This document shows positions 43,560 through 53,798 of a stretch of DNA of 64,000 nt, piece by piece (the first letter of the stretch is position 1; every line of letters begins with the position of its first letter). The translations under genes and the position numbers were made by a program. Origin of the DNA: an uncultured Pelagibacteraceae bacterium (GTDB lineage Bacteria; Pseudomonadota; Alphaproteobacteria; Pelagibacterales; Pelagibacteraceae); assembly GCA_902616245.1 (NCBI GenBank), contig CACMSB010000004.1:57205-121204 (forward strand), written 5' to 3'. The notes below the pieces were generated by a model. The model was not told the DNA's origin, made no database searches, and saw nothing but the letters and a program-made list of their open reading frames with translations.

Positions 43560-46436
43560 ATGCTTAAAAAGATACTTATTAAGGGCGCAAAAGAGCACAA
43601 TTTAAAGAATATTTCACTAGAGATTCCTAAAGACAAATTTGTTGTAATAACAGGTCTATCTGGATCGGGAAAATCATCATTAGCATTTGATACTGTCTAT
43701 GCAGAAGGTCAAAGACGATATGTTGAAAGTTTATCTGCATATGCAAGACAGTTTTTAGACAAAATGAAAAAACCAAATGTGGATTTAATCGAAGGTTTGA
43801 GTCCAGCAATTTCAATAGAACAAAAAAATACTTCTAAAAATCCAAGATCAACAGTTGCAACCGTTACTGAGATATATGACTACATGAGGGTACTATATGC
43901 AAGAGCTGGAATACCCTATTCCCCATTTACAGGTAAACCAATTACTTCTCAAACTATTAGTCAAATTGTTGATAAGATTAAAGAATTACCAAAAAAATCA
44001 ACCATATATTTATACGCTCCAGTCGTAAGAGGACGTAAGGGTGAATATAAAAAAGATATATTAGGATATAAAAAAAGAGGATTTAGAAAAATTAAAGTTG
44101 ATGACCAATTGTATGATATTGAAAGTGTTCCAGAGTTAAATAAAAAACTTAAACACGATATTTCAATTTTAGTTGATAGAATTGTAATAAATTCCTCATT
44201 AGGAAACAGATTAGCTGAAAGTGTTGAAACAGCTGTTAATTTAGCAAATGGATTACTTTTCGTTGAATATGAAAATGAAACACTTCCAAAAAAATACAGA
44301 AAAATTGAAAAATTAATTTTCTCAACCAAATTTGCTTGTCCTGAAAGTGGTTTTACTATTGAAGAAATTGAACCAAGACTCTTTTCATTTAACAGTCCTT
44401 ATGGAGCCTGTGAAGAATGTGAGGGTATTGGAATGAAATTAAATGTTGATCCAAATTTAGTTGTTCCAAATGAAAAAAAATCTATAGCAGATGGTGCTAT
44501 TGAACCTTGGGCAAAATCTACATCAATGTATTACGCCCAAACATTAGCATCTTTATCTAAACATTATGGTTTTTCATTAGATGATAAATGGTCAAAACTA
44601 CCAAAAAAAATTAAGGATGTAATTTTGTATGGATCTGATGATGAAGAAATTAAATTTACTTATGACGATGGTTATGAAAAATATTCGCACAAAAAAACCT
44701 TTGAAGGTGTAGTCAATAATCTAGAGAGAAGATATTTAGAAACAGATAGCGATTGGAAAAGAGAAGAGATTGCTCAATATCAATCTGATACAAAATGTGA
44801 AAGATGCAATGGTTATCGATTAAAAGATGAAGCTCTGTGTGTTAAAATAAATGAATTAAACATTAGCCAAGTTACAGAAAAATCAATTTTTGATGCTAAG
44901 GAATGGTTTAGATCTTTAGAAGTTAAATTAGATAAAAGACAAATTAAAATTGCACAACATATATTAAAAGAAATTAATGAACGTTTAGATTTTCTTTTAA
45001 ATGTTGGTCTTGATTATTTAACTTTATCTAGAGAGTCTGGAACATTATCTGGTGGTGAAGCACAAAGGATTAGACTAGCTTCACAAATAGGATCAGGTTT
45101 AACTGGAGTTCTATACGTTTTAGATGAACCATCAATTGGTTTACATCAAAAAGATAATGTTAAGCTTATAGATGCATTAAAAAGATTAAGAGACTTAGGT
45201 AATACTGTTATTGTTGTTGAACACGATACAGAAACAATGGAGAATGCAGATCATATAATAGATTTAGGACCTGAAGCTGGAAATAAAGGTGGAGAAATTG
45301 TTGCCGAAGGTACCTATGAGCAAATTTTAAAAAATGATAAAAGTATTACTGGAAGATATTTATCAAATAAGAGTTTCATACCTATTCCAAAAAATAGAAG
45401 ACTTGCAAAAAATGGTAGATTTTTAGAAATCAATGGTGCATCGGGAAATAATTTAAATAACGTAAATTTAAAAATACCTTTAGGTAGTTTCACTTGTGTT
45501 ACTGGTGTATCTGGAAGTGGTAAATCTACTTTGATACTTCAAACTTTATACAATGCATTAAATCTTACTTTGAATAATAATAAGTCTAGAAAAATTCCTC
45601 AGCCATTTAGAGGATTTAAAGGAATAGAATTAATTGATAAAGTTATAGATATTGATCAATCACCTATTGGTAGAACTCCTAGATCAAATCCTGCTACATA
45701 TACTGGAGCTTTTGGTCCCATAAGAGACTGGTTTACCAATTTACCTGAAGCAAAAAGTAGAGGCTATAAACCTGGAAGATTTTCTTTCAATGTAAAGGGT
45801 GGAAGATGTGAAGCATGTGAAGGAGATGGTGTAATTACTTACGAAATGCACTTTCTTCCTGATGTTTACATAACATGCGATGAATGCAAAGGTACCAGAT
45901 ATAACAGAGAAACATTAGAGATTAAATTCAAAGATAAGAGTATTGCAGATGTTTTAAATATGACTGTTGATGAAGGGTGTGAGTATTTTGAAAATATTTC
46001 AAACATCAAAACTAAACTTCTAACGTTAAAGAAAGTTGGTCTTGGCTACATAAAAATTGGTCAGCAAGCTACAACTCTTTCTGGTGGAGAGGCTCAGCGC
46101 ATTAAGCTTGCTAAAGAATTATCTAAAAGGTCTACAGGAAGAACAATGTATATATTAGATGAACCAACTACTGGATTACATCAACATGATATAAAAAAAC
46201 TTTTGGAAATATTGCACACCTTTGTTGCAACGGGTAATTCAGTTGTAGTTATTGAGCATAATTTAGATGTTATTAAAACTGCCGATTATATTGTAGATAT
46301 GGGACCCGAGGGTGGTGTTAAAGGCGGAAATATTATTGCCGAAGGCAAACCCGAGGAAGTTGCAAAAGTGAAAGATAGCTATACAGGTAAATTTTTAAAG
46401 CCTTTATTAGATACAAAATTTAAAAAAACCGCTTAA
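43560..46436 (+). CDS. uvrA: Excinuclease ABC subunit A
   Basis: 958 residues, tandem ABC ATPase of nucleotide excision repair. Walker [15 protein letters not shown] (~32-45) and [12 protein letters not shown] (~647). Signatures [12 protein letters not shown] (~498) and [15 protein letters not shown] (~839). The first zinc module reads CPESG...GACEECEG, with one of four Cys replaced by Ser, as usual in alphaproteobacteria; the second, CEACEG...CDECKG, is complete. Diverges from ssb across a palindrome. Confidence 0.97.
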   Translation: MLKKILIKGAKEHNLKNISLEIPKDKFVVITGLSGSGKSSLAFDTVYAEGQRRYVESLSAYARQFLDKMKKPNVDLIEGLSPAISIEQKNTSKNPRSTVATVTEIYDYMRVLYARAGIPYSPFTGKPITSQTISQIVDKIKELPKKSTIYLYAPVVRGRKGEYKKDILGYKKRGFRKIKVDDQLYDIESVPELNKKLKHDISILVDRIVINSSLGNRLAESVETAVNLANGLLFVEYENETLPKKYRKIEKLIFSTKFACPESGFTIEEIEPRLFSFNSPYGACEECEGIGMKLNVDPNLVVPNEKKSIADGAIEPWAKSTSMYYAQTLASLSKHYGFSLDDKWSKLPKKIKDVILYGSDDEEIKFTYDDGYEKYSHKKTFEGVVNNLERRYLETDSDWKREEIAQYQSDTKCERCNGYRLKDEALCVKINELNISQVTEKSIFDAKEWFRSLEVKLDKRQIKIAQHILKEINERLDFLLNVGLDYLTLSRESGTLSGGEAQRIRLASQIGSGLTGVLYVLDEPSIGLHQKDNVKLIDALKRLRDLGNTVIVVEHDTETMENADHIIDLGPEAGNKGGEIVAEGTYEQILKNDKSITGRYLSNKSFIPIPKNRRLAKNGRFLEINGASGNNLNNVNLKIPLGSFTCVTGVSGSGKSTLILQTLYNALNLTLNNNKSRKIPQPFRGFKGIELIDKVIDIDQSPIGRTPRSNPATYTGAFGPIRDWFTNLPEAKSRGYKPGRFSFNVKGGRCEACEGDGVITYEMHFLPDVYITCDECKGTRYNRETLEIKFKDKSIADVLNMTVDEGCEYFENISNIKTKLLTLKKVGLGYIKIGQQATTLSGGEAQRIKLAKELSKRSTGRTMYILDEPTTGLHQHDIKKLLEILHTFVATGNSVVVIEHNLDVIKTADYIVDMGPEGGVKGGNIIAEGKPEEVAKVKDSYTGKFLKPLLDTKFKKTA

Positions 46437-46471
46437 TCTTTATAGAAAAATAATATAAAATCATCTCACAG

Positions 46472-47074
46472 ATGACTTCCATATTACAATCATTATCAAA
46501 AACTGTTCATTTATCATTAGCTATTGCAATATTACTATTCATTGGTCTCTACATCGGTAATGGTGGATTTGATTTTGATGTTTTATTTTGGAGCTGGTTA
46601 TTAAGATATGTACATGTAACTGTAAGTATTATGTGGATTGGTTTACTTTGGTATTTCAATTTTGTTCAAATTCCTAACATGGCTAAAATTCCAGACGAAC
46701 AAAAACCAGCAATAGGCAAAGTTATAGCTCCAGCAGCATTATTTTGGTTTAGATGGGCAGCGCTATTTACAATCATATCAGGATTATTATTAGCCTATTT
46801 TAATGGATACGTTCATCAAGCGATGACATTAGGAATTGGATCAGGTGGCGGAAAAAATACTGCAATAGGAATTGGAATGTGGTTAGGATTAATAATGGCA
46901 TTCAATGTTTGGTTTGTTATATGGCCAAATCAAAAAAGAGCTTTAGGTATGGTTGAGTGTGAACCAGAAGTTAAAGCTAAATCAGCAAAGACTGCAATGC
47001 TATTTTCTAGAACAAATACACTTTTATCCTTACCAATGTTGTTAACAATGGTAGCAGCACAAAACCTTTATTAA
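46472..47074 (+). CDS. Urate_ox_N/PuuD-like membrane protein
   Basis: 200 residues with about five membrane helices. WSWLLRYVHVTVSIMWIGLLWYFNFVQIP (~41-69), FRWAALFTIISGLLL (~91-105) and MWLGLIMAFNVWFVIWPNQKR (~130-150) fit the N-terminal membrane domain of PuuD-type urate hydroxylase, without the C-terminal cytochrome c domain. Conserved His in LRYVHV may bind heme. Stand-alone versions are common in marine bacteria; whether they oxidise urate is unknown, and no other purine-degradation gene is near. Confidence 0.75.
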   Translation: MTSILQSLSKTVHLSLAIAILLFIGLYIGNGGFDFDVLFWSWLLRYVHVTVSIMWIGLLWYFNFVQIPNMAKIPDEQKPAIGKVIAPAALFWFRWAALFTIISGLLLAYFNGYVHQAMTLGIGSGGGKNTAIGIGMWLGLIMAFNVWFVIWPNQKRALGMVECEPEVKAKSAKTAMLFSRTNTLLSLPMLLTMVAAQNLY

Positions 47075-47968
47075 TTATTCTTTTTCTTCCTTAACAATTG
47101 TTCTTTGGCTAACTTTTAAAGAGACTAGTACTGGGTTTGCAATATAAATTGATGAGTAAGTTCCAAAAATTACTCCCAATATCATTGCTAAAGAAAATCC
47201 TTTTAATATTTCTCCACCAAAAATAAATATAGATAAAAGTGCCAACAATGTAGTAACTGAAGTTATTATTGTTCGTGATAAAGTTTCATTTATTGAGATA
47301 TTTGTAAGTTCAAATATTTTAACATCTGCATATTTACGCAAATTTTCTCTAACTCTATCAAATATTACAACTGTATCATTCATTGAATATCCAACTATTG
47401 TTAAAACAGCTGCAACGATAGAAAGATTGATTTCTAATGAAAATACCGAAAATACTCCTAATGTAATTATAACGTCATGAAATAAAGCTAAAATAGCTCC
47501 AAGACTAAATTGCCACTCAAATCTGATCCATATATATAAAAGCATAGCTGCCAAAGATAAAGCTATCGCAATTACACCTGATCTCAAAAGTTCTGCACTA
47601 ACTTTTGGCCCAACATTTTCTACTCTTCTAAAATCAACCGTACCTATCGAATTTGATAGCTTAGTTTTTATCTCTTCTATAAATTGTGGGTCATTTGAAT
47701 TTTGTTTTTCAAATTTAACTACAAAATCTGTTTCATTACCAAAATTTTTAACTGAAACATCACCAAGATTCATTTGATTAAAACTATCTCTTATTTTTGT
47801 GATATTAGCAGAAGATGTGTCAGTCCTTAGCTCTATTAAAGTACCCCCTTTAAAATCAACACCAAAATTCAATCCTTTAAAAACTAAGAAAATTAAGGAG
47901 GTAATAATTAATATACCTGAAAGTATATTAAAACTTTTATAAAACTTATTAAAATAGATTGTTTTCAT
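47075..47968 (-). CDS. secF: Protein translocase subunit SecF
   Basis: 297 residues, six membrane helices with one large periplasmic loop. GLNFGVDFKGGTLIEL (~29-44), the VEKVGPKVS-like VENVGPKVSAELLRSG (~117-132), and SMNDTVVIFDRVRENLR (~195-211) are family signatures. With SecD it pulls secreted proteins across the membrane using proton motive force. Overlaps the secD stop by one base. Confidence 0.96.
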   Translation of the reverse strand: MKTIYFNKFYKSFNILSGILIITSLIFLVFKGLNFGVDFKGGTLIELRTDTSSANITKIRDSFNQMNLGDVSVKNFGNETDFVVKFEKQNSNDPQFIEEIKTKLSNSIGTVDFRRVENVGPKVSAELLRSGVIAIALSLAAMLLYIWIRFEWQFSLGAILALFHDVIITLGVFSVFSLEINLSIVAAVLTIVGYSMNDTVVIFDRVRENLRKYADVKIFELTNISINETLSRTIITSVTTLLALLSIFIFGGEILKGFSLAMILGVIFGTYSSIYIANPVLVSLKVSQRTIVKEEKE

Positions 47969-49521
47969 TATATAAGTTTTTCCTTATGTTTATTTTTGAT
48001 GACATAGTAAGCAGTAATCAAACGAGCAATGAAATATACTGAAAATAGTGTTGTAAGTATTCCAACTCCAAGTGTTATAGAAAATCCTTTAATTGGACCT
48101 GAGCCCATGAAAAATAGGATTACCGCAGCGATTAAAGTTGTAATATTGGCATCTAAAATTGTTGTTCGTGATTTTGTATAACCTGAATCAAAAGCTACAA
48201 TTGAATTATTTTCATTTTTTAATTCTTCTTTAATTCTCTCAAAAATTAAAACATTTGCATCAACGGCCATACCTACTGTTAAAATAATACCTGCAATTCC
48301 AGGGAGTGTAAGAGTTGCTTCAAATAATGTTAAAATTCCGACTAATAAAAATAAATTAGAAATTAAGGCTAAGTTAGCAATTAAGCCGAAAAATCTATAT
48401 TTATAAAACATAAAGGCAACGACTAAGATAAATCCTATTATCAATGACATAATTCCTGCATTAATTGAATCTTTTCCAAGGTCGGGACCTACAGTTCTTT
48501 CTTCGATAATATTAAGTGGAGCCGGCAAAGCACCTGATCTTAAAAGTAAAGCTAAATCAGTTGCTGATTGAAAGGTGAAATTACCAGATATCTGTCCATT
48601 TCCTCCAATAATTGGTTCTCTGACTTCAGGAGCGCTAATAATTTTTCCATCCAAAACAATTGCCAACCTTTTTCCAACACCATTTGAAGTCGCCTTACCA
48701 AACTTTTTTGCTCCTACTCTATCCAAACTAAATGAAACAACTGTCTCATTAGTTTGATTATTCATAGTTGGCTTGGCATCCATAAGATTATCACCACTTA
48801 AAACAATTCGTTTACTAACAATGGCTTCACTAGAGCCATCCTCAAAAGAAAGTTTTTCTGTTCCAAATGATTCTTCAGAACTACTTGATATAAATTGGAA
48901 TGTTAGGTTTGCTGTTTTACCTAATAAAGATTTAATTCTACCAGGATCGTCTAATCCTGGCAGCTCAACAAGAATTCTATCATTACCTCTTTTTAAAATA
49001 TTTGGCTCATTAGTTCCTACTTCATCAACCCTTCTTCTTACAATTTCAATTGCTTGATCTAATGAAGAATTTTTTAACAATACCAATCCATAGTCAGAAA
49101 ATTCTAATTTGAATGATGTATCCATGTTTTCAATATTAAATTGATGCGATTTGTATTGTTGAAAATATGGATTTATCTCACTTTTATCATCATCTAACAG
49201 AGATTTAACTTCCTCAATTTTAGAATTTTCAACATCAAATATAATTGACTTATTCTCAATTACAAAATTTCTAACCTTAATATCTTTATCTTTGAAAAAT
49301 TTTTTAAACTCTAAGACTTTACTTTGCAATCTTTGAGTAATGACTGGTTCGTTATCTATTTCTAATAATAAATAAGAACCACCTTGTAGATCTAATCCTA
49401 ATTTTATATTTTTTGTGAAAAATTCATCATCAACTTTTGTAAAGTTAGAAATAGTAAAATATGAAATAATAAGTGTAAAAATTAAAACACTAAAAACTCT
49501 TAATTTAGAAAAATATAACAC
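47968..49521 (-). CDS. secD: Protein translocase subunit SecD
   Basis: 517 residues: first helix, KLGLDLQGGSYLLLE (~40-54), the periplasmic region with VRRRVDEVGTNEPNI (~171-185) and DRILVELPGL, then five helices with VGMAVDANVLIFERIKEEL (~411-429). Normal for SecD. Directly follows yajC (12 bases). Confidence 0.96.
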   Translation of the reverse strand: MLYFSKLRVFSVLIFTLIISYFTISNFTKVDDEFFTKNIKLGLDLQGGSYLLLEIDNEPVITQRLQSKVLEFKKFFKDKDIKVRNFVIENKSIIFDVENSKIEEVKSLLDDDKSEINPYFQQYKSHQFNIENMDTSFKLEFSDYGLVLLKNSSLDQAIEIVRRRVDEVGTNEPNILKRGNDRILVELPGLDDPGRIKSLLGKTANLTFQFISSSSEESFGTEKLSFEDGSSEAIVSKRIVLSGDNLMDAKPTMNNQTNETVVSFSLDRVGAKKFGKATSNGVGKRLAIVLDGKIISAPEVREPIIGGNGQISGNFTFQSATDLALLLRSGALPAPLNIIEERTVGPDLGKDSINAGIMSLIIGFILVVAFMFYKYRFFGLIANLALISNLFLLVGILTLFEATLTLPGIAGIILTVGMAVDANVLIFERIKEELKNENNSIVAFDSGYTKSRTTILDANITTLIAAVILFFMGSGPIKGFSITLGVGILTTLFSVYFIARLITAYYVIKNKHKEKLI

Positions 49522-49533
49522 TTTAGGAAGTTA

Positions 49534-49818
49534 TTATTTTTTTGGTTCAGCTTTAGTAACTAGTCCTTGTATTCCTGTAGCTCGAACAATTTCAACTTTA
49601 ACATTATCAGCTATCATAACTTCTACTTTTTCGTTATCGATAACTCGTTCTACAGTGCCAACGATACCTCCAGAAGTAATAACTTTATCTCCACGCTTTA
49701 AAGCTTCAACCATAGCCTTATGTTCTTTAACCTTCTTTTGCTGGGGTCTAATTAAGAAAAAGTAAAATATTACGAATATTAAAATTAGGGGTATAAATTG
49801 TCCAATTCCTGCGTCCAT
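49534..49818 (-). CDS. yajC: Preprotein translocase subunit YajC
   Basis: 94 residues: one membrane helix (FIPLILIFVIFYFFLIRPQQKK, ~8-29, with the diagnostic RPQQKK), then KEHKAMVEALKRGDKVITSGGIVGTVE and a final NVKVEIVRATGI strand. A companion of SecDF. First gene of yajC-secD-secF. Confidence 0.96.
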   Translation of the reverse strand: MDAGIGQFIPLILIFVIFYFFLIRPQQKKVKEHKAMVEALKRGDKVITSGGIVGTVERVIDNEKVEVMIADNVKVEIVRATGIQGLVTKAEPKK

Positions 49819-49875
49819 GTTAAGTCCTTAAAAAGTTAACGATTATTTATACTATATACTTTTAGAAGACAACTC

Positions 49876-51135
49876 TTAATTGATACCTATTTTCTCCATA
49901 TTGTTCATATATGGTCTTAGTTTTTCAGGAATAATTATTGAACCATCCTCAGTTTGATAATTTTCTAATATCGCAATTAAAGTTCTACCAACGGCAAGTC
50001 CACTCCCATTTAAAGTACCAACAAATTCATTTTCGTTATTATTATTTTTATATCTAGCTTTCATTCTTTTAGCCTGAAATGTTCCACATGAAGAACAGCT
50101 TGATATTTCTCTATATTTATTTTCAGATGGAAGCCAAACCTCTATGTCATAAGTTTTTTCTGCACTAAAACCCATATCACCAGTGCTTAAAATAATTTTT
50201 CTGTAAGGTAATTGTAAATCATCTAAAATTTTAGTTGCACAATTAGTCATTCTCTCTAGTTCTTCAATGCATTTATTATTTTCTACAATACTCACTAATT
50301 CAACTTTATAAAATTGATGTTGTCTAATCATGCCCTTGGTATCTTTACCATAACTTCCTGCTTCTTTTCTAAAACAAGGTGTTGATGCAACTAATCTCAT
50401 TGGCAAAGATTTTAGGTTTAATATCTGATTTTTAACCATATTAGTTAAGATTACTTCAGCAGTAGGGATTAAAAACTTTCTATCATTTTTATCATCAAAC
50501 TTAATTTCGAATTGATCATTTTCAAATTTAGGTAATTGGCCAGTTCCAAACATAGTGTTGTCTGTTGCCATTAAAGGTGGAGAAATTTCAGTGTAACCAT
50601 TATTATTGACATGTGTATCAATCATAAAATTAGAAATTGCTCTTTCTAATGATGCTAATTTGTCTTTAACAAAAACAAATCTTGATCCAGTTGTTTTTGT
50701 TGCTAAATCAAAATCTAACATATTCAGTTTTTCACCGATTTCATAATGAGATTTTGGTTTAAAACTCATCTCTTTAATTTCACCAGATTTTACAACCTCT
50801 TTGTTGCTATTTTCATCCTTACCGACAGGGACATCGTTCAATGGTAAATTAGGAATATTGCTTAATATCTGATCAAGTTGGTCTTTAACATTTTTTTGAT
50901 TTTTACTTAAATCATCTATTTTATTTGAAATTTCTTTAGACTTTTCAAAAAGGGTTTCATCTTTAGATTTAGAAATAGATTTTTTTTCCATTTCTAATTT
51001 TTCTTTTTCTTGAATTAATTTTCTATTTTCCTCATCAAGATTTAATATTTGATCAATGTCTACATCAACGTTTCGATTTTTAATTGTATTTTTAAAATTA
51101 TCGATATCTTTTCTAATATCCTTAATATTGTGCAT
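49876..51135 (-). CDS. serS: Seryl-tRNA synthetase
   Basis: 419 residues, class II. The N-terminal coiled coil (~25-100, Lys/Glu rich) binds the long variable arm of tRNA-Ser. Core motifs: TEISPPLM (motif 1), CFRKEAGSYGKDTKGMIRQHQFYKVE (motif 2, ~262-287) and NGSGLAVGRTLIAILENYQ (motif 3, ~381-399). Overlaps the tatC stop by 14 bases; the tatABC-serS order is conserved in alphaproteobacteria. Confidence 0.97.
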   Translation of the reverse strand: MHNIKDIRKDIDNFKNTIKNRNVDVDIDQILNLDEENRKLIQEKEKLEMEKKSISKSKDETLFEKSKEISNKIDDLSKNQKNVKDQLDQILSNIPNLPLNDVPVGKDENSNKEVVKSGEIKEMSFKPKSHYEIGEKLNMLDFDLATKTTGSRFVFVKDKLASLERAISNFMIDTHVNNNGYTEISPPLMATDNTMFGTGQLPKFENDQFEIKFDDKNDRKFLIPTAEVILTNMVKNQILNLKSLPMRLVASTPCFRKEAGSYGKDTKGMIRQHQFYKVELVSIVENNKCIEELERMTNCATKILDDLQLPYRKIILSTGDMGFSAEKTYDIEVWLPSENKYREISSCSSCGTFQAKRMKARYKNNNNENEFVGTLNGSGLAVGRTLIAILENYQTEDGSIIIPEKLRPYMNNMEKIGIN

Positions 51136-51895
51136 TTCTCTCTTGAGCTTTCTTTTCGATAATATTTACAGAAAAAATTGATAATTCATATAAAATTAAC
51201 AAAGGTATTGCTAAACCTATTTGTGTAATTGGATCTGGTGGAGTTAATATTGCAGCAGCAGCAAATATTATTACAACAAAATATTTTCTTCTTTCTCTTA
51301 AATAAGTAGAATTTACAACTCCTATTCTTGCAAGCAAACTTAATACAACTGGTAGCTGAAAACTTAATCCAAATGCAAAAATTAACTTCATCACAAGAGA
51401 TAAGTATTCATTAACTTTAGCTTCTAATTGAATCGGTAAGCTAGTCCCAAGTCCCGCACTTTCAAATGATAAAAAGAATTTAAATGCTAGTGGCATAATT
51501 AGATAATAAACAAGCATACCTCCTAGTAAAAAAAGTATTGGTGTAATTACTAAGTAAGGCATAATTGCTTTCTTTTCATGGGTGTATAATCCTGGTGCAA
51601 TAAATTTCCAAATTTGAATAAGGATATATGGACTGGTCACAAAGAAAGCAGCAAAAAAAGAAACTTTAAGATATGTTAAAAATGTTTCTTGAAGAGCAGT
51701 AAAGATTAATCTTCTATCAATATTATCATCCTTTACAGCATTAGCGTAAGGTTCAACTAAAAATCCATATATGTATTCAGAAAAATAGTAACAAACCACA
51801 AATAATACTGCTAAGAAGATAAATGAATTTATTAGTCTTTGTCTTAATTCAGTAAGATGACTTATAAAACCTGTTTCTTTTTTTTTAGCTGTCAT
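51122..51895 (-). CDS. tatC: Twin-arginine translocase subunit TatC
   Basis: 257 residues, six helices. The N-terminal FISHLTELRQRLINSF contains the Glu that recognises the RR signal peptide, FFVTSPYILIQIWKFIAPGLYTHEKK (~81-106) and GLSFQLPVVLSLLARIG (~176-192) are typical. Overlaps tatB by 11 bases. Confidence 0.97.
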   Translation of the reverse strand: MTAKKKETGFISHLTELRQRLINSFIFLAVLFVVCYYFSEYIYGFLVEPYANAVKDDNIDRRLIFTALQETFLTYLKVSFFAAFFVTSPYILIQIWKFIAPGLYTHEKKAIMPYLVITPILFLLGGMLVYYLIMPLAFKFFLSFESAGLGTSLPIQLEAKVNEYLSLVMKLIFAFGLSFQLPVVLSLLARIGVVNSTYLRERRKYFVVIIFAAAAILTPPDPITQIGLAIPLLILYELSIFSVNIIEKKAQERNAQY

Positions 51896-52121
51896 CTTTA
51901 GGTTTATCCTCTTTCATAATTTCAGTACTTTTTTTTAATTCTTCTTTAATTGAAACATCCGTTATTTCTGTAACTTGATTTTGAACATCCGAAAAATATC
52001 TTTTGGCTGAACCTATCCATGATCCAACTTTTTTTAACATCACAGGAAAATCTTTTGGTCCTACAACTATTATTGCAATAGATACTATTATTAATATTTC
52101 AAACCAGCCGATCTGTGGCAT
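51885..52121 (-). CDS. tatB: Sec-independent translocase subunit TatB
   Basis: 78 residues: MPQIGWFEILIIVSIAIIVVGPKDFP has the TatB-type Glu8 in the membrane helix and the GPK hinge, followed by an amphipathic helix with Lys/Asp. Short compared with the usual 150 or more, but within reach for alphaproteobacteria with small genomes. Between tatA (3 bases) and tatC. Confidence 0.93.
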   Translation of the reverse strand: MPQIGWFEILIIVSIAIIVVGPKDFPVMLKKVGSWIGSAKRYFSDVQNQVTEITDVSIKEELKKSTEIMKEDKPKDDS

Positions 52122-52124
52122 TGA

Positions 52125-52322
52125 TTACTCTTTTTTGTCTGAGTCTTGATTTTCAGATATATTTTTTGGTTGGCTATCTTCTGTAGCATCTGTAGCCATA
52201 CCCTTTTTAAAACTTTTAATTCCTTTAGCAACATCACCCATTAAACTAGAGATTTTACCTCTACCAAAAAGTAATACTACTAAAATTACTACAATTGCAA
52301 TTTGCCAAAATCCTATACTCAT
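52125..52322 (-). CDS. tatA: Sec-independent translocase subunit TatA
   Basis: 65 residues: [41 protein letters not shown], with the TatA signature FGRGKI (family: FGxxKLP) after a helix with a polar Gln at position 7, then an amphipathic helix and acidic tail. Pore-forming partner of TatBC. Upstream is scpB, 42 bases away. Confidence 0.96.
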   Translation of the reverse strand: MSIGFWQIAIVVILVVLLFGRGKISSLMGDVAKGIKSFKKGMATDATEDSQPKNISENQDSDKKE

Positions 52323-52364
52323 AATTACTTATAACCTTATAATTTTAGTTTTAAAACTATTTTT

Positions 52365-53057
52365 TTATTTATCGTTATCGGTATTAAGAGTGCTATTAAG
52401 CATCTCATCTATATCAGAGTATATATTTTCCTTTTTATCCTCTTGTTTTTCTTTATAGAATTTGCCTGTTCCAAATATAGACGCATCTACACTAGATGTA
52501 TCAATAAGACCTGCGGTTCCTAATTCATCAACGGTTGGAAGATCTGACAATTTTTGGAGATTGAAATGACTTAAAAAGTCATCTGTTGTTCCATATTGAA
52601 TAGGTTTGCCAGGAGCATCTTTTCGACCTTGAGGTCTAACCCAGTTCAATTCCATCAATATCTCAAGTGTATTATTTCCAAACGCAACTCCACGAATTTC
52701 TTCTATTTCAGCTCTAGTGACTGGTTGATGATAAACAATAATTGCAAGTGTTTCTATAGCAGCCTTTGATAATTTTTTTTCAACAGTTTTTTGTTGAGAC
52801 ATTAATGAGGATAAATTTGGTGAAGTTCTAAAAGACCACTTATTGGATATACAGACTAAATTTATTCCACGATCAGAATAAAAATTCTGAAGTTTTAGTA
52901 AAGATTTTTCAACATCTGTCTTTTTTGAAATTTTATTTTCAATAGTTTCAATATTTAAAGGCTCTGCTGCTGCAAAAACAATAGCTTCTATTTCTTTATC
53001 AACATCACTTAATTTAGATGGAAATGATACAACATTATTTTTTTTTAATTTATTCAT
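52365..53057 (-). CDS. scpB: Segregation and condensation protein B
   Basis: 230 residues: paired winged-helix domains. EIEAIVFAAAEPLNIETIE (~22-40), LSKAAIETLAIIVYHQPVTRAEIEEIRGV (~98-126) and PGKPIQYGTTDDFLSHFNLQKLSDLP (~152-177) are diagnostic. Works with ScpA and SMC to condense the chromosome. Overlaps scpA by one base. Confidence 0.95.
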   Translation of the reverse strand: MNKLKKNNVVSFPSKLSDVDKEIEAIVFAAAEPLNIETIENKISKKTDVEKSLLKLQNFYSDRGINLVCISNKWSFRTSPNLSSLMSQQKTVEKKLSKAAIETLAIIVYHQPVTRAEIEEIRGVAFGNNTLEILMELNWVRPQGRKDAPGKPIQYGTTDDFLSHFNLQKLSDLPTVDELGTAGLIDTSSVDASIFGTGKFYKEKQEDKKENIYSDIDEMLNSTLNTDNDK

Positions 53058-53788
53058 TAGATTTTTTTAATATATATGTCCTCAAATAAATTATCTTGTT
53101 TAATAGATATATTGCCTTCTTTTGCAAGCTCTAAAGATCCAGCAAAAATTCCTGCATTACCTGTCTTACTTAAAGTTTTAGAATTTCTAAAATTTTTTGG
53201 TATTAGATCAGTCATATTTTTCCAATCATTTAAATTATTGTAAAACTCTTTTATGACTTTAATACCCTCTTCAGTAGTAAATACTGGTAGTTTTGGAATA
53301 TTCATTCTCTGAAAATCTTTTGTCATTACGATATTTGAATACGTTTTTAATAATTCAAACAATGTTAATGAATATCGAGAATTATAAATTGATCTCATTC
53401 CACTTTTTGAACCTCTCATAAAAATATCTTTGCCTAATCTTTTTCTACTCAACATCTGAGAAGACAATAATCTTATTAATTCTAGTTTTTTAAGTTGGAG
53501 CTTTAATTTCTCTGCTACTTCAAGAGCTTTAAATTCTTCTTCTTCTGTTTCTGGTAATAGTAGTTTAGATTTAAGATAAGTTAACCAAGTAGCCATTAGC
53601 AAATATTCTGAGGCTAATTCTAAATTTAAATTTTCAGTTTTTGTTATAAAATCATGAAATTGATCTGCTAATTTGGTGATTGATATATTTTCCAAATCAA
53701 CTTTTTGTGATTTTGCCAAATCTAAAAGTATTTCTAATGATCCAGAGTAATTACTAAGATCAACATTAAATTCTAAAGAATCACTCAT
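53057..53788 (-). CDS. scpA: Segregation and condensation protein A
   Basis: 243 residues, the kleisin that bridges the SMC heads. YSGSLEILLDLAKSQKVDLENISITKLADQF (~14-44) and SEYLLMATWLTYLKSKLLLPE (~60-80) are the family signatures; the C-terminal winged helix is shortened. Follows nagZ by 10 bases. Confidence 0.93.
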   Translation of the reverse strand: MSDSLEFNVDLSNYSGSLEILLDLAKSQKVDLENISITKLADQFHDFITKTENLNLELASEYLLMATWLTYLKSKLLLPETEEEEFKALEVAEKLKLQLKKLELIRLLSSQMLSRKRLGKDIFMRGSKSGMRSIYNSRYSLTLFELLKTYSNIVMTKDFQRMNIPKLPVFTTEEGIKVIKEFYNNLNDWKNMTDLIPKNFRNSKTLSKTGNAGIFAGSLELAKEGNISIKQDNLFEDIYIKKI

Positions 53789-53798
53789 GGATTTAAAT

